Shown here: piece after piece, positions 14,997-23,797 of the stretch
Position numbering within the stretch: the stretch's first letter is position 1
Layout of the letters: every line of letters begins with the position of its first letter
NCBI RefSeq assembly: GCF_000421105.1
Contig: NZ_ATWF01000002.1
Span: forward strand, 310,001-374,000
DNA: 64,000 nt
Origin: Limisalsivibrio acetivorans
Lineage (GTDB): Bacteria; Chrysiogenota; Deferribacteres; Deferribacterales; Geovibrionaceae
Direction of reading: 5' to 3'
Position numbers and translations under genes: made by a program
Notes under the pieces: generated by a model
The model's input: the letters and a program-made list of their open reading frames with translations, nothing else
What the model was told of the DNA's origin: nothing
Database searches by the model: none

Positions 14997-15341
14997 CTAT
15001 TCAAACTCGCAGTAACAGCGGTCGCCGTTACTGCGCATCTTCACCTGCAGGCTTTTCCCATCATTCATACGCACCCATTCACAGCAGACTATCTCGTAGC
15101 TACCTGTTATCAGCTGAACACTAATATGCGCATAGTTACAGTCGCATGAGTAGTTTTTGGAAGACACGGGCTTCATAAGTATATAATCATCGTGCCCTCG
15201 CACTGTGTTCTGAAGCCGAACGCCCATGATATACTTCGTACCGTTCTTGAAACTGAATCCTGCAAAGCAATCAGACGCAAAAACAGCCAACGATAAGAAA
15301 AGCGCTAATGAAAAAACCCTAACCATCCGCATCACCCTCAC
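14997..15341 (-). CDS. Small secreted protein of unknown function
   Basis: 114 residues with a clear Sec signal peptide: basic start MRVMRMVR, hydrophobic core VFSLALFLSLAVFA and likely cleavage after CFA. The mature part is short and contains six cysteines in NYSCDCNYAH, EIVCCEW and RCYCEF, suggesting disulfides in the periplasm. I do not recognise a family. It is 16 bases from the start side of the phage portal gene stop, on the same strand, so it may be read from the packaging module or stand alone. Confidence 0.6.
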   Translation of the reverse strand: MRVMRMVRVFSLALFLSLAVFASDCFAGFSFKNGTKYIMGVRLQNTVRGHDDYILMKPVSSKNYSCDCNYAHISVQLITGSYEIVCCEWVRMNDGKSLQVKMRSNGDRCYCEFE

Positions 15342-15357
15342 AAATGGTTATTTAGCA

Positions 15358-16497
15358 TTAATCCTCCCCGTTGTGAAGACTTTCGTTAATCAAAGGTATG
15401 CCAAACCTCCTGCCAATCTCTTCAATATCCACAGGAACACCAAGTTTTATGGCATCGCTCACCACCTCCCATTCGGCGGAGCTTCCCCATTCGAAACTGA
15501 AAACAGGAACAGGAACACCTTTGCCGGCATTCAGCTCTGTAATCCATCTTATGAGTGTTGAGTTAAGTGTATCCGCAAGGGATACAGCAAGCTTCTCCGC
15601 CCTGGAGTGATATGTCTTTGAATGCTCCCTAGCTAGAGCCCATGAACCACCGGCTGAAGTGTCACTGGTAAGAATCTCTCCGGTAACCGCTTTTGATATT
15701 TCTGCATTGCAAAGATTGATCAGTTCGGAGAAATCAGCGGATGTCCCCCTGCTTTCAAGCACCTCAACCTTGTCCACATTTGCCATGGCGAGTGCCGCAT
15801 CGTTTTGTATGCCGCTTAAAGATTCCGCAAGGGATGCCGCCCTTCTTCTTGCATCCTCATCGTCTATGCTGTCAAAGAGTGCCAGAACAGTGGGGACACC
15901 GTACTTCTCCGCCGCAGTAAGCCAGAAGCGGAAACCCGCCTTCTTAAACATCCAAGGCCAGTAGCATTTTGAAAGGATGGGGGAACCGTAGGGGTTCTCC
16001 CCCCTTGGCGAATGCCTGTGGACTATCACCTTATACTCCTCATCAATAACACTGCTCCCGGAGGCTCCGTCCATGAGCAGACCGCCTTCGGAATTGAATC
16101 CAAAACGCTCCTGCTTCCTGCCGAGAAGCTTCTCCGGTAGCATCAGTCCCCCTTCCCTCTTCCAGACTATCTCGGTTACGGAGAAACCATACTCCACAGC
16201 GCTGAGGATCTCCTCAAGATCACCACGAAAACCGTTTATACCTTCAACGGCCCTTCGAACCATCTCCGCAGTGCGCACAGCATCGTTACCCTGATCCGCC
16301 GGGGCAATACTCCACCCCCCTGAAAGCACCCCCTCTTTGAGTTGCTCCACCTTCGCTGAGATATGAGCATCGTTCATCATCTGGGCAAAGGTCTCCATTC
16401 GGACACCCCCCGAAAGAACCGTATCCGGATTGGGCATATATCCGAGAACGCTTCCTATCCCTGCCGGTCCTGTAACTGCTGTTGTCAGCTTTTTCAT
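15358..16497 (-). CDS. Phage portal-like protein, DUF935 (Mu gp29) family
   Basis: A 379-residue protein like the DUF935 portal proteins of Mu-like phages, recognised by MNDAHISAKVEQLKEGVLSG, HRHSPRGENPYGSPILSKCY, WPWMFKKAGFRFWL and AAEKYGVPTVLALFD. Portals form the dodecameric ring through which DNA enters the head. It is somewhat shorter than the usual family length (about 450-520, from memory). It directly follows the large terminase (11 bases). No protease, capsid, tail or lysis gene follows, so it belongs to an incomplete packaging module. Confidence 0.82.
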   Translation of the reverse strand: MKKLTTAVTGPAGIGSVLGYMPNPDTVLSGGVRMETFAQMMNDAHISAKVEQLKEGVLSGGWSIAPADQGNDAVRTAEMVRRAVEGINGFRGDLEEILSAVEYGFSVTEIVWKREGGLMLPEKLLGRKQERFGFNSEGGLLMDGASGSSVIDEEYKVIVHRHSPRGENPYGSPILSKCYWPWMFKKAGFRFWLTAAEKYGVPTVLALFDSIDDEDARRRAASLAESLSGIQNDAALAMANVDKVEVLESRGTSADFSELINLCNAEISKAVTGEILTSDTSAGGSWALAREHSKTYHSRAEKLAVSLADTLNSTLIRWITELNAGKGVPVPVFSFEWGSSAEWEVVSDAIKLGVPVDIEEIGRRFGIPLINESLHNGED

Positions 16498-16508
16498 ACT
16501 ATCCCCCT

Positions 16509-17930
16509 TTAATATCCCTTCATTAACCCCGCAGAACTCCGCACCGCACCGGAGCTGAACCCTGCAGGGGCTTGTCTTTTCGCCATAAAGTTCAGAGCCT
16601 GGGTCATGGCATCCACCATGTCGTCATTCGCCCCGTCAGGAAAAGCCGCCGCCTCCTCCACAAGGCTCTGAACCCACTCCCCTTTCTCCGGTAGCCATAC
16701 GTTGCCCGCTTCCAGAAGTGGCTGCACCACATAAGCCCTGGAGGTTTTGCTTCCCAAAGGCTGAACGGGTATGAGACCCGAAATCTCCCTTCCTAATGCA
16801 CTGATAACGGCGGAGCCATTCGCCTTATCCTCAATATACTTGGCCTCCGCCTTAGGGTACTTCTCTGTCATCCTGCGTACAGCCCTGAGCGTCTCGGCGA
16901 AGTCCATCCTCGCCCTAACCATATCCACAAGGTAACGTGAGCTGCCGGAGGCGGCCCAGACCTGCCCAACCACATAGTCCGAACGCTCACCCCCCTTGAA
17001 GCTCATATCCCAGGACTGCGCAAAAAAATCGATCCTTGCCGGAAGAGTGCGATAGTACTGCCACCACTCCCTCCTGAAAACCGAACCTTCCTGGGGCGAG
17101 GGGGACTGCTGGTAAAGAGCATTCCACACCCTCTCTCCTACACTTTTGCGTATACGACCCAGATCCTCAGCTCCATACTTTTCCTTCCAAAGGGGCTCAC
17201 CCGCTTTTCTGTATTCCTCATCAACTTCGGCAACGGCTGGGAAGGAGACCACCCGCCACTCATCGTCCCCCGAGGAGAGAAGCCGCCCGGCAAGGTCGTC
17301 CTCATGCCACCTTGTCTGGATTAGTATTATCCTTCCCCCCTTCTCCAATCGAGTAAAAAGGGTGGATTGATACCACTCCCAGACCTTCTCCCTGTAAGCA
17401 GACGACTCTGCCTGCTCGCTGTTCTTAACAGGGTCATCAATGATTATAAGGTCTCCGCCAAGCCCTGTTATGGAACCGCCTACACCAGAGCTTACATAGG
17501 CTCCTCCCCCTTCGGTTTCCCATTTACCCGCCGAAGAGAACCCCCTCCTCGGATGGACACCTGGAAAAACAAGCCGGGAGCGGGATGAGTCCAGAACATC
17601 CCTCACCCGCCTGCTGAAATGCTCCGCAAGCTCGGCACTATACGAGCATGCAATAATCCTTGCCTCCGGCTTCCTCCCGAGAAACCATGCAGGGAAGCGG
17701 ACCGAGGCGAGCTCGCTTTTACCGTGTCTAGGGGGCATCATAACCATAAGCCTGTCCGTTTCACCCCGCTCCACCCTCTCCAGTTCTGTCGCCAGAACCT
17801 TATGGTGCCAGCTGGGCGCAAAGCGGGGGAAGCTGAGCATGGAATAGGCAGTAAGGCTGCTTCTTCCTTTGAGCAATGCCCTTATCTTAGGATCATTCTT
17901 CGTTATCAAGGATCCGCTCAACCTCATCAT
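16509..17930 (-). CDS. Phage terminase large subunit
   Basis: A 473-residue packaging motor. The N-terminal ATPase shows MPPRHGKSELAS (Walker A), LIIIDDPVKN (Walker B) and LIQTRWHEDDLAGRLL (coupling motif); the C-terminal RNase H-like nuclease shows FAQSWDMSF, with KYIEDKANG and the final FPDGANDDMVDAMTQAL motif carrying the metal-binding acids. Both domains look intact. It overlaps the small-subunit gene by 38 bases, a normal arrangement. Presence without head or tail genes is unusual. Confidence 0.92.
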   Translation of the reverse strand: MMRLSGSLITKNDPKIRALLKGRSSLTAYSMLSFPRFAPSWHHKVLATELERVERGETDRLMVMMPPRHGKSELASVRFPAWFLGRKPEARIIACSYSAELAEHFSRRVRDVLDSSRSRLVFPGVHPRRGFSSAGKWETEGGGAYVSSGVGGSITGLGGDLIIIDDPVKNSEQAESSAYREKVWEWYQSTLFTRLEKGGRIILIQTRWHEDDLAGRLLSSGDDEWRVVSFPAVAEVDEEYRKAGEPLWKEKYGAEDLGRIRKSVGERVWNALYQQSPSPQEGSVFRREWWQYYRTLPARIDFFAQSWDMSFKGGERSDYVVGQVWAASGSSRYLVDMVRARMDFAETLRAVRRMTEKYPKAEAKYIEDKANGSAVISALGREISGLIPVQPLGSKTSRAYVVQPLLEAGNVWLPEKGEWVQSLVEEAAAFPDGANDDMVDAMTQALNFMAKRQAPAGFSSGAVRSSAGLMKGY

Positions 17931-18309
17931 CCCCGATTAAGCCGAGGCCGTCGTAAAGGTCCTCTAAAGAGGTGCTTATGGAATCCTCCTTTACGATCTC
18001 CTCGGTTTTTGTAACCCCTATATCCCTGTAGTTTTTCACTGTTTTAGAGTGGATCTCCAGATCCTTCAGGTTTTCGCATTCATCAAGGAGCCAGTCCGCC
18101 TTTTCAAGCCCCTTAAGGGTGCTGTCGTGGATCGCATTCAGTATCTTTATGCGGTTCACCTTCACCCTCTCATTAGATCTCTGCCACCCCTCATCCGCTA
18201 TCCTCTTCTGGATAGTCCTCTCAGTACAGCAGTATTTTCGGGCGAGACCTCCGGTGCTTTCACCGCTAATCTCAAAATCAGCCCGCATCTTTTCCCAGTT
18301 GATAGCCAT
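17893..18309 (-). CDS. Probable phage terminase small subunit
   Basis: A 138-residue protein with an N-terminal DNA-recognition helix pair (FEISGESTGGLARKYCCTERTIQKRIADEGW) of the type found in small terminases, followed by a helical part and an acidic C terminus. The small subunit recognises the packaging site and loads the large subunit. The assignment rests on the HTH and the overlapping large terminase gene downstream. It is the first gene of the module; about 100 bases upstream no integrase, regulator or other phage gene is seen. Confidence 0.72.
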   Translation of the reverse strand: MAINWEKMRADFEISGESTGGLARKYCCTERTIQKRIADEGWQRSNERVKVNRIKILNAIHDSTLKGLEKADWLLDECENLKDLEIHSKTVKNYRDIGVTKTEEIVKEDSISTSLEDLYDGLGLIGDDEVERILDNEE

Positions 18310-18414
18310 TACTCCCCCGATTGAACAGATGGTTGTACACGCTGGTTTTATCTAACCGCTGGGGAAATATACAATAGAATGGAGTGTTTGATGTTCCGGT
18401 TTTATACCCGTAAA

Positions 18415-20250
18415 TCAGGTGGTGGGGATAATAATATCGAACCTGGAGCCGGACTGGTCGGAAGAAGCCTCCAAAGAACCGCCAAAGTTCTCTTGGATAA
18501 GCCTTCGTGATACGTATAGGCCGATACCTTTGTCGTTGTCATAAAACCTGAGATTGTCGAAGAAATCATCGGGTCTTGTAAAGCTCACCGAACCGGTCTC
18601 TTCGCTCAAAGAAATGCGGTGCTGGGAGGGGGAGCTTATAAAAACAAAGGAGACAACGCCCGTTCCAGATTCTGTTTCATCAAGGGCTTTCTTAAACTGC
18701 ATAAGGACATTAAGCAGTATCTGCTTTATTACCGAAGCCTCCCCCATAAGCATAACGCCTTTGGCGGAATCTATATCATCTTTTATCAGGATTCCATCCT
18801 TTTCATAGTAAACGGTGACAAAACTGAGTACCTCATCAAGTACTCCGTGCAGGGAAAACTCCTCCCCTTTTCTTTCTTCATCTATAAATTCTATGAACCG
18901 CCCCACAGCCTCCTGCATTAGCTTCAATTGCTCACGGCAGTTGCCGATGCATTCCTCCAGATAGAACTCGTCATACCTGCCCGAATCCATCTCATCCTTG
19001 ATGTTACGCATATTTATATACATAAGGCTCAGGGGTTCCCGCCAGTGGTGAGAGAGAGAGTTAACCATCTCGCCTATGGAGGTGAGGCGTAGCTGCTGAA
19101 CCATAAACTCTTTCTGGCGCTCAAGCCTGTGTGCCTCTTCCAGAGCCTGCTCCCTGAGAGCTGTATTGTATTCATTCAGCTTTGAATGAACTCCTTTCAT
19201 AACAATGAGATGGGAGTTATAGGCCTCGGCTAGCTCACTGAGCTCAGATGTTTGAAAATCTGTCTTCTCAACTGTTCTGGACTTGCTGAAGCGGTCCATA
19301 AGCATCTCATAAGGTTTCTGGAACTTCATTCGAAAGTTGATGTAAAGGATTATAAGGCCGGCGAAAACCAGTATTGCCAGGATTACGGCATATATCATGG
19401 AGTTGTTCCATATACTGCTCACCATTGAGTCTGGAGAGAAGACCGTTTCATAAACGATCGCATCCCAAGGAAGACCGCTACTGTTCTCCATCCTCTTGAA
19501 TATCCGATCATTCATAAAAAGCTCACCCTCTCTGGCCGCTTTTATAATGGACGAACGGAACATAACAGGTGTGCCGGCACTGCCGTATATTGGGTCTATC
19601 CGCTCATCACGAACGGAATAGATGTTGATATCTTTAAACATCTCCGATTCTGTGGAGAGCCTTGTGAGCCGCCTGTGGAGCTCATCAGCCGCAGAATAGC
19701 GTGTATATACATGCAGAAACATATCCCTGCTCTGCGACCATGAGAGACTCTGAACAATAGTGACTCCCACAGCAGGATAGTATTCATGCTTAAGCTTTGT
19801 TGCACCGCTGAACTGAACATCAACAAAATCCTCCGTGTTAAAGAGGGAGAACTCCTTTCGATCATCCCGCTCAGAGGAGTAGCCGTTTAGTCTTCGGATA
19901 GAGTTGTCGTAGACCTCAATATAAACAGGTCTGTCAATCTTCCCTGCGAGAGCACCTGCGGTATTAGAAAGCCAGTCGGACCTGCTAGATACCTCTGCGT
20001 TCAGTTTATTATGCGTACTCCGCAGCACTCCGGAAATAGTGCTTATCCTGACCTCGCTTAACTCCGAAGAGGTTCGCAGTGTTTCCTCTATAAGGCTTGA
20101 AACACCGGTATATGCTCCGGAGAGTCTGGAAAAAGCAAGCTTTTGGCTAAGATAGTGGTCAATTATAAGGAATGCTGTAACGGTAAAGAATAAAAGCAGA
20201 AAGCTGTGAAGAAGTATCTGACGAAGTGAATATGGTCTTAGTTTTGGCAT
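18415..20250 (-). CDS. Membrane histidine kinase-like protein with degraded ATP site
   Basis: 611 residues. Two transmembrane segments (about 12-30 and 285-310) enclose a periplasmic sensor of about 250 residues, then a linker coiled coil and a kinase core. The H box is NSLSHHWREPLS and the N box NVLMQFKKAL, but the G1 box DxGxG cannot be found (the region reads SLSEETGSVSF) and only KGIGLYV remains of G2. ATP binding may be weak or lost, so it could be a pseudokinase or a binding partner of other kinases. I chose ATG 20250 with CGGAG upstream, because the longer frame would start inside a terminator. No response regulator is adjacent. Confidence 0.8.
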   Translation of the reverse strand: MPKLRPYSLRQILLHSFLLLFFTVTAFLIIDHYLSQKLAFSRLSGAYTGVSSLIEETLRTSSELSEVRISTISGVLRSTHNKLNAEVSSRSDWLSNTAGALAGKIDRPVYIEVYDNSIRRLNGYSSERDDRKEFSLFNTEDFVDVQFSGATKLKHEYYPAVGVTIVQSLSWSQSRDMFLHVYTRYSAADELHRRLTRLSTESEMFKDINIYSVRDERIDPIYGSAGTPVMFRSSIIKAAREGELFMNDRIFKRMENSSGLPWDAIVYETVFSPDSMVSSIWNNSMIYAVILAILVFAGLIILYINFRMKFQKPYEMLMDRFSKSRTVEKTDFQTSELSELAEAYNSHLIVMKGVHSKLNEYNTALREQALEEAHRLERQKEFMVQQLRLTSIGEMVNSLSHHWREPLSLMYINMRNIKDEMDSGRYDEFYLEECIGNCREQLKLMQEAVGRFIEFIDEERKGEEFSLHGVLDEVLSFVTVYYEKDGILIKDDIDSAKGVMLMGEASVIKQILLNVLMQFKKALDETESGTGVVSFVFISSPSQHRISLSEETGSVSFTRPDDFFDNLRFYDNDKGIGLYVSRRLIQENFGGSLEASSDQSGSRFDIIIPTT

Positions 20251-20276
20251 TATTTCTCCGCTTTTTCGTTTCATGC

Positions 20277-20306
20277 TAAAAGAACCGGACCCCAACGGCC
20301 CGGTTC
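20277..20306 (-). terminator. Terminator after the RRM protein gene
   Basis: On the minus strand GAACCGG (complement of 20300-20306) pairs with CCGGTTC (complement of 20282-20288) and runs into TTTT. It lies about 90 bases after the RRM gene and just before the kinase start, and it rules out the longer kinase frame. Confidence 0.78.
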
Positions 20307-20391
20307 ATCTCTGCTTTCTTTAATCTTAACAGACAAACGAAAAACCGGCAAATAACCAGTTAATACAAAAAATGATTAGACTAACGGAATG

Positions 20392-20658
20392 TTAGTATCT
20401 GGGTCTGCCCGCTCCGCCCTTTGAGTGAGCTTCGTTGACCCTGAGTGTTCTGCCGCCGAAATCTCTTTCGTTGAGCGCTTCCATAGCTTTTTCAGCATCT
20501 GCGTCTTCCATTTCCACAAAGCCGAATCCACGTGAACGTCCAGTTTCTCTGTCATTGATGATTTTGACGGAGATTACCTCTCCATAGCCGCCGAAAAGAT
20601 CTCTCAGCTCATCTTCCGTAGAGTTGAAGGGAAGATTGCCGACAAAAATGTTCTTCAT
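20392..20658 (-). CDS. RRM-type RNA-binding protein
   Basis: An 88-residue single RNA recognition motif: RNP2 IFVGNL at the start, RNP1 RGFGFVEM in the middle, and a short Gly/Arg tail (SKGGAGRPRY). Such small RRM proteins in bacteria bind single-stranded RNA and are often cold-induced. The frame is open 42 codons further up, but ATG 20658 starts exactly at the domain and has AGAGG 8 bases upstream, so I chose it. The long upstream stretch is then a 5' UTR, as expected for a cold-regulated gene. Confidence 0.92.
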   Translation of the reverse strand: MKNIFVGNLPFNSTEDELRDLFGGYGEVISVKIINDRETGRSRGFGFVEMEDADAEKAMEALNERDFGGRTLRVNEAHSKGGAGRPRY

Positions 20659-20917
20659 ACAAAATACCTCTAAGATTTCTTGGAACAGGGCGCCGTCTAT
20701 AGCCGGACGGTTAGATCGCAGGACGTAAGACAGGACATCACTGAACCATAAACAGATTAACACCATATCTGCATAAATCAACACTTTTTATCGGCATAAT
20801 ACGCTATCAGATGAAGAAATGGTGTAAGTAATAGGATAACAATTATCTTATGATGTACTTAATTATTAAATCTGTCTATAGAATGCAAAAAAGCTTTAAA
20901 TGCGTTCTACTGTTCTA

Positions 20918-22951
20918 TCACTGAAACTTATTGAGAATAACTGTTAGAACAGCCCCCTTCTCAGAGTTTGAAACATGAATTGTTCCGTTCATTCCCGTCT
21001 CCAGCAGTGTTTTTGCCATATAAAGCCCTATACCTGTTCGGTTAGCCCCGGGTTTTGTTGTAAAATACGGTTCAAAAACCCTTCCGAGAAAGCTTGAGGG
21101 GATACCTCCACCATTGTCCTCGATATTCACCGCAACCTTATCCCCCTGGGACTCGATGGAAAGGGTTATAAGCCCTCCCCTACGGGAAAGATCCAGCAGG
21201 CCGTTCTCTGCATGCTCCAGCACCGCCTCTTTTGCGTTATCCAGGATACCAAGGAAGACCTGCTTCAGCTCATTCGGGTACCCGTAGACCATCTGATCTC
21301 TATTTCCACACATGTTCACACAGTCCGCACCTCCAATGTCGCAGGAGAAGAAAAGGTTTTCGTTTATCTCGCTCACCTTCCCCATGTGTTCACCCCCTCC
21401 GAGGTTACAGCGGAACTCGATGCGGATGCCAAATACCGCATAATACGGAGCAAGAAGGTTAAGAACCTGTTGCAGACTGTCTTTCAGGCTGAATATCACC
21501 TTACGATCCGATGGTGCGAAGAATTTTCTAAAGTCTTCGATGGTGGAGCTCATCTTGAGAACCTGGTTCATACAGCTGTCGCTGATCTGCACGATACGCT
21601 CCTCTCCAAGCTCGGGCTCATCTATATACCTGCCGATATCCTCAAGGAAGACATCAAGGATGCCAAGGGGTTTTTTCCACTGGTGGGCGATGGACGAGAT
21701 AATCTCTCCTGCGGTGGCGAGACGTGCCTGGGTGATAAGGATGCTTTCGTTCGCCTTCCGTCTGTCGATTTCTGCCCGCACACGGGTTTCAAGCTCTTCG
21801 TTGTAGCTTTCGGCAACGGAAATAAGCTCGTTCATTTTTGCAAGCTCACTGTTATAGACCTCCGCAAGTCCTGCAAGCTCCTTTTCGCACTGAGAAAGCA
21901 CCTCGGGGGGAACCTCCTCCGAGTTTTTCACAGCCCTCACAACCCCCTCAAACGGCTTTGAGAAACGCTTTGAGAAGGTGCGGTAAACAACAACAAAGGT
22001 CAGGATTATCAACGAAACAGTGGTTAGCCTTAATAGAAGAGAGGCATAACCGAAGTACCACTCATCCTTCATATCAAATCCCATACGGTAAACAAGGCGG
22101 TGGTTTACGATATAATCACCGGAATCTTCAACATTTGCCGCCATGAAGAATGTATGAACGCCGTTCATGTAGGTTCCCTCAACCACATCCCCCGTTCTGA
22201 TGGATTCTTCGATACTGGTGCGGTACTCCTCCCCGCCCCCATCATCACCAGCGGAACCGATTATATGATATTCAACGTTTTCACCGCTCACCTCTTCATA
22301 AACCATATAGGCGGCCACATCGGTTATATAATCCGTACTGAGGACATTTCTTTCCATTCTGTTTTCTACATCGTTAAGATCGGCAAGGAAGAGTGCTATC
22401 TGGAAATATATATCAAGCTCGGGGATATAGCTCATGGTGTAGGCTCTCAGGATCCCCCCCTTTCTCTCGTAGATGGGATAATCGAGGGATATTTCACCAC
22501 TCTGCTTAACATTTCGCAGGCTTACAGAGGCGTTAACGAGCTTACTGAGATCGAAACCAAGCTCGAGGGGGTATGTGGTCTTGAAGATAACCCCTTCACC
22601 GGATATGAGGTTAACCTCAACGGAGGTATTGAACTCGCTCTCAAGCTCAGATTTTATTATACCGAGGGTTGCGTTGTCCGGTATGCCGCTTTCGATTATC
22701 GTCTGCTGATAGGCAGCATGCTCCGCCACAAGGTTATTGCGGACATACCTGTTTCTGGGTGAGAGAAACTCCCTGTAAAAGCCTACATTTTCATCCAGAA
22801 GCAGCATAGCCTCATAGGCTATTTTTTTAAGATGCCGGTCAAAGCTGTGAATATGAAAGCCGTAACCCGCAATAAAAACAACAGCTACCACAGCCGCAAG
22901 GACGGAATAATTTACAAAAAGAATCTTTTTGAGACTGCTACCCTTAGGCAA
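20918..22951 (-). CDS. Membrane sensor histidine kinase with Cys-containing insert in the ATPase domain
   Basis: 677 residues. A transmembrane helix (about 10-32), a large periplasmic sensor (about 33-300, Cache-like by size and position) and a second helix (about 305-325) precede a coiled coil and the kinase core. The H box is ISSIAHQWKKPLG; the ATPase has LDNAKEAV (N box), IEDNGGGIP (G1) and RTGIGLYMAK (G2), all intact. Between the start of the ATPase domain and the N box lies an insert of about 45 residues with four cysteines, C-x21-C-x6-C-x3-C. A similar insert occurs in the kinase at 43.8 kb. The start is TTG with GGGAGA upstream. Partner regulator unknown. Confidence 0.88.
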   Translation of the reverse strand: MPKGSSLKKILFVNYSVLAAVVAVVFIAGYGFHIHSFDRHLKKIAYEAMLLLDENVGFYREFLSPRNRYVRNNLVAEHAAYQQTIIESGIPDNATLGIIKSELESEFNTSVEVNLISGEGVIFKTTYPLELGFDLSKLVNASVSLRNVKQSGEISLDYPIYERKGGILRAYTMSYIPELDIYFQIALFLADLNDVENRMERNVLSTDYITDVAAYMVYEEVSGENVEYHIIGSAGDDGGGEEYRTSIEESIRTGDVVEGTYMNGVHTFFMAANVEDSGDYIVNHRLVYRMGFDMKDEWYFGYASLLLRLTTVSLIILTFVVVYRTFSKRFSKPFEGVVRAVKNSEEVPPEVLSQCEKELAGLAEVYNSELAKMNELISVAESYNEELETRVRAEIDRRKANESILITQARLATAGEIISSIAHQWKKPLGILDVFLEDIGRYIDEPELGEERIVQISDSCMNQVLKMSSTIEDFRKFFAPSDRKVIFSLKDSLQQVLNLLAPYYAVFGIRIEFRCNLGGGEHMGKVSEINENLFFSCDIGGADCVNMCGNRDQMVYGYPNELKQVFLGILDNAKEAVLEHAENGLLDLSRRGGLITLSIESQGDKVAVNIEDNGGGIPSSFLGRVFEPYFTTKPGANRTGIGLYMAKTLLETGMNGTIHVSNSEKGAVLTVILNKFQ

Positions 22952-23044
22952 ACCCTATCTCCCTTCGTACCATCCACACCGTAATAAAAAGTGTACGGAA
23001 TGATACAATTATAACATCCGGGGAGATTCTGTAAATCAATGCTT

Positions 23045-23797
23045 TTATCCCAGGCGTGTCCCTTTGAGTGTTTTGCTGTCATAGCCGAATCCTTTGCTTG
23101 AGGGTATGTCAATAAGGATGAAGTCCGCATCATCATCCGCCTTGATGCTCAAAAAGCACTCAAGGTCCGCCCTAGCCTGATCACCCGCAGAAAGCCTTCT
23201 TCCATTAACGGCCAGCTTACCCTTTGTAAGATAGACAAATATCCTTCTATTATCACCCGCATCAAGCTCAAAGCCCCTTCCGCTACTGAGCTTGGAGCGG
23301 TATATGGTTGCATCGGAGTTTATGCTCAGGCAGTTCTTCAGCTTGGGATTACCCGTTGCGATGGGGGCTAGACGGTTTTCCCATAAGGTTTCATCGAAGC
23401 TCTTCTGTTCGTATGAGGGTTCACCCCCCTTCCTACGGGGCCTCACCCATATCTGCAGGAAGTGCACAGGTTCCTTGCCGAGGTTGTATTCCGAATGGGT
23501 TATCCCGCTCCCTGCGGACATTCTCTGCACCTCTCCAGCCCTTATGGTCATCCTCCCCCCCGTTGAATCCTCATGGGTAACACTCCCCGAGAGCACAACG
23601 GTTACGATCTCCATATTCTCATGGGGGTGGGTAGGGAAACCCGTACCCGGCTCCACGATATCATCGTTGAAAACCCTGAGATCGCCGAAGCTGATATTAT
23701 CCGGATCGTAATAGTTGGAAAAGGAGAATAGCCAGTAGGTCTTGAGCCATCCGAAGTCCGAGTAGCATCTCTGTGAAGCGGGTATAATCTCTATCAT
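23045..23797 (-). CDS. Pirin family protein
   Basis: A 250-residue bicupin of the pirin/YhhW type. The N-terminal cupin has FPTHPHENMEIVTVVLSG with the His residues that bind the metal, then HEDSTGG and AGSGITHSEYN; LQIWVRPR follows. Bacterial pirins can act as quercetinases or as redox-linked partners of metabolic enzymes; the substrate here is unknown. It overlaps the upstream molybdopterin oxidoreductase gene by 4 bases, so it is translated with it, and it is the last gene of the operon. Confidence 0.92.
   Translation of the reverse strand: MIEIIPASQRCYSDFGWLKTYWLFSFSNYYDPDNISFGDLRVFNDDIVEPGTGFPTHPHENMEIVTVVLSGSVTHEDSTGGRMTIRAGEVQRMSAGSGITHSEYNLGKEPVHFLQIWVRPRRKGGEPSYEQKSFDETLWENRLAPIATGNPKLKNCLSINSDATIYRSKLSSGRGFELDAGDNRRIFVYLTKGKLAVNGRRLSAGDQARADLECFLSIKADDDADFILIDIPSSKGFGYDSKTLKGTRLG

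Noticed and set aside
12115-18309. Prophage with tRNA-Pro as attachment site, spanning the regulators and the packaging module
   Set aside because: No copy of the tRNA 3' end was seen further right, and no integrase lies between; the genes at 14-15.3 kb look cellular.
20659-20784. 42-codon N-terminal extension of the RRM protein
   Set aside because: The domain and a good ribosome binding site start at 20658; the extension has no sense as protein and is more likely the 5' UTR.
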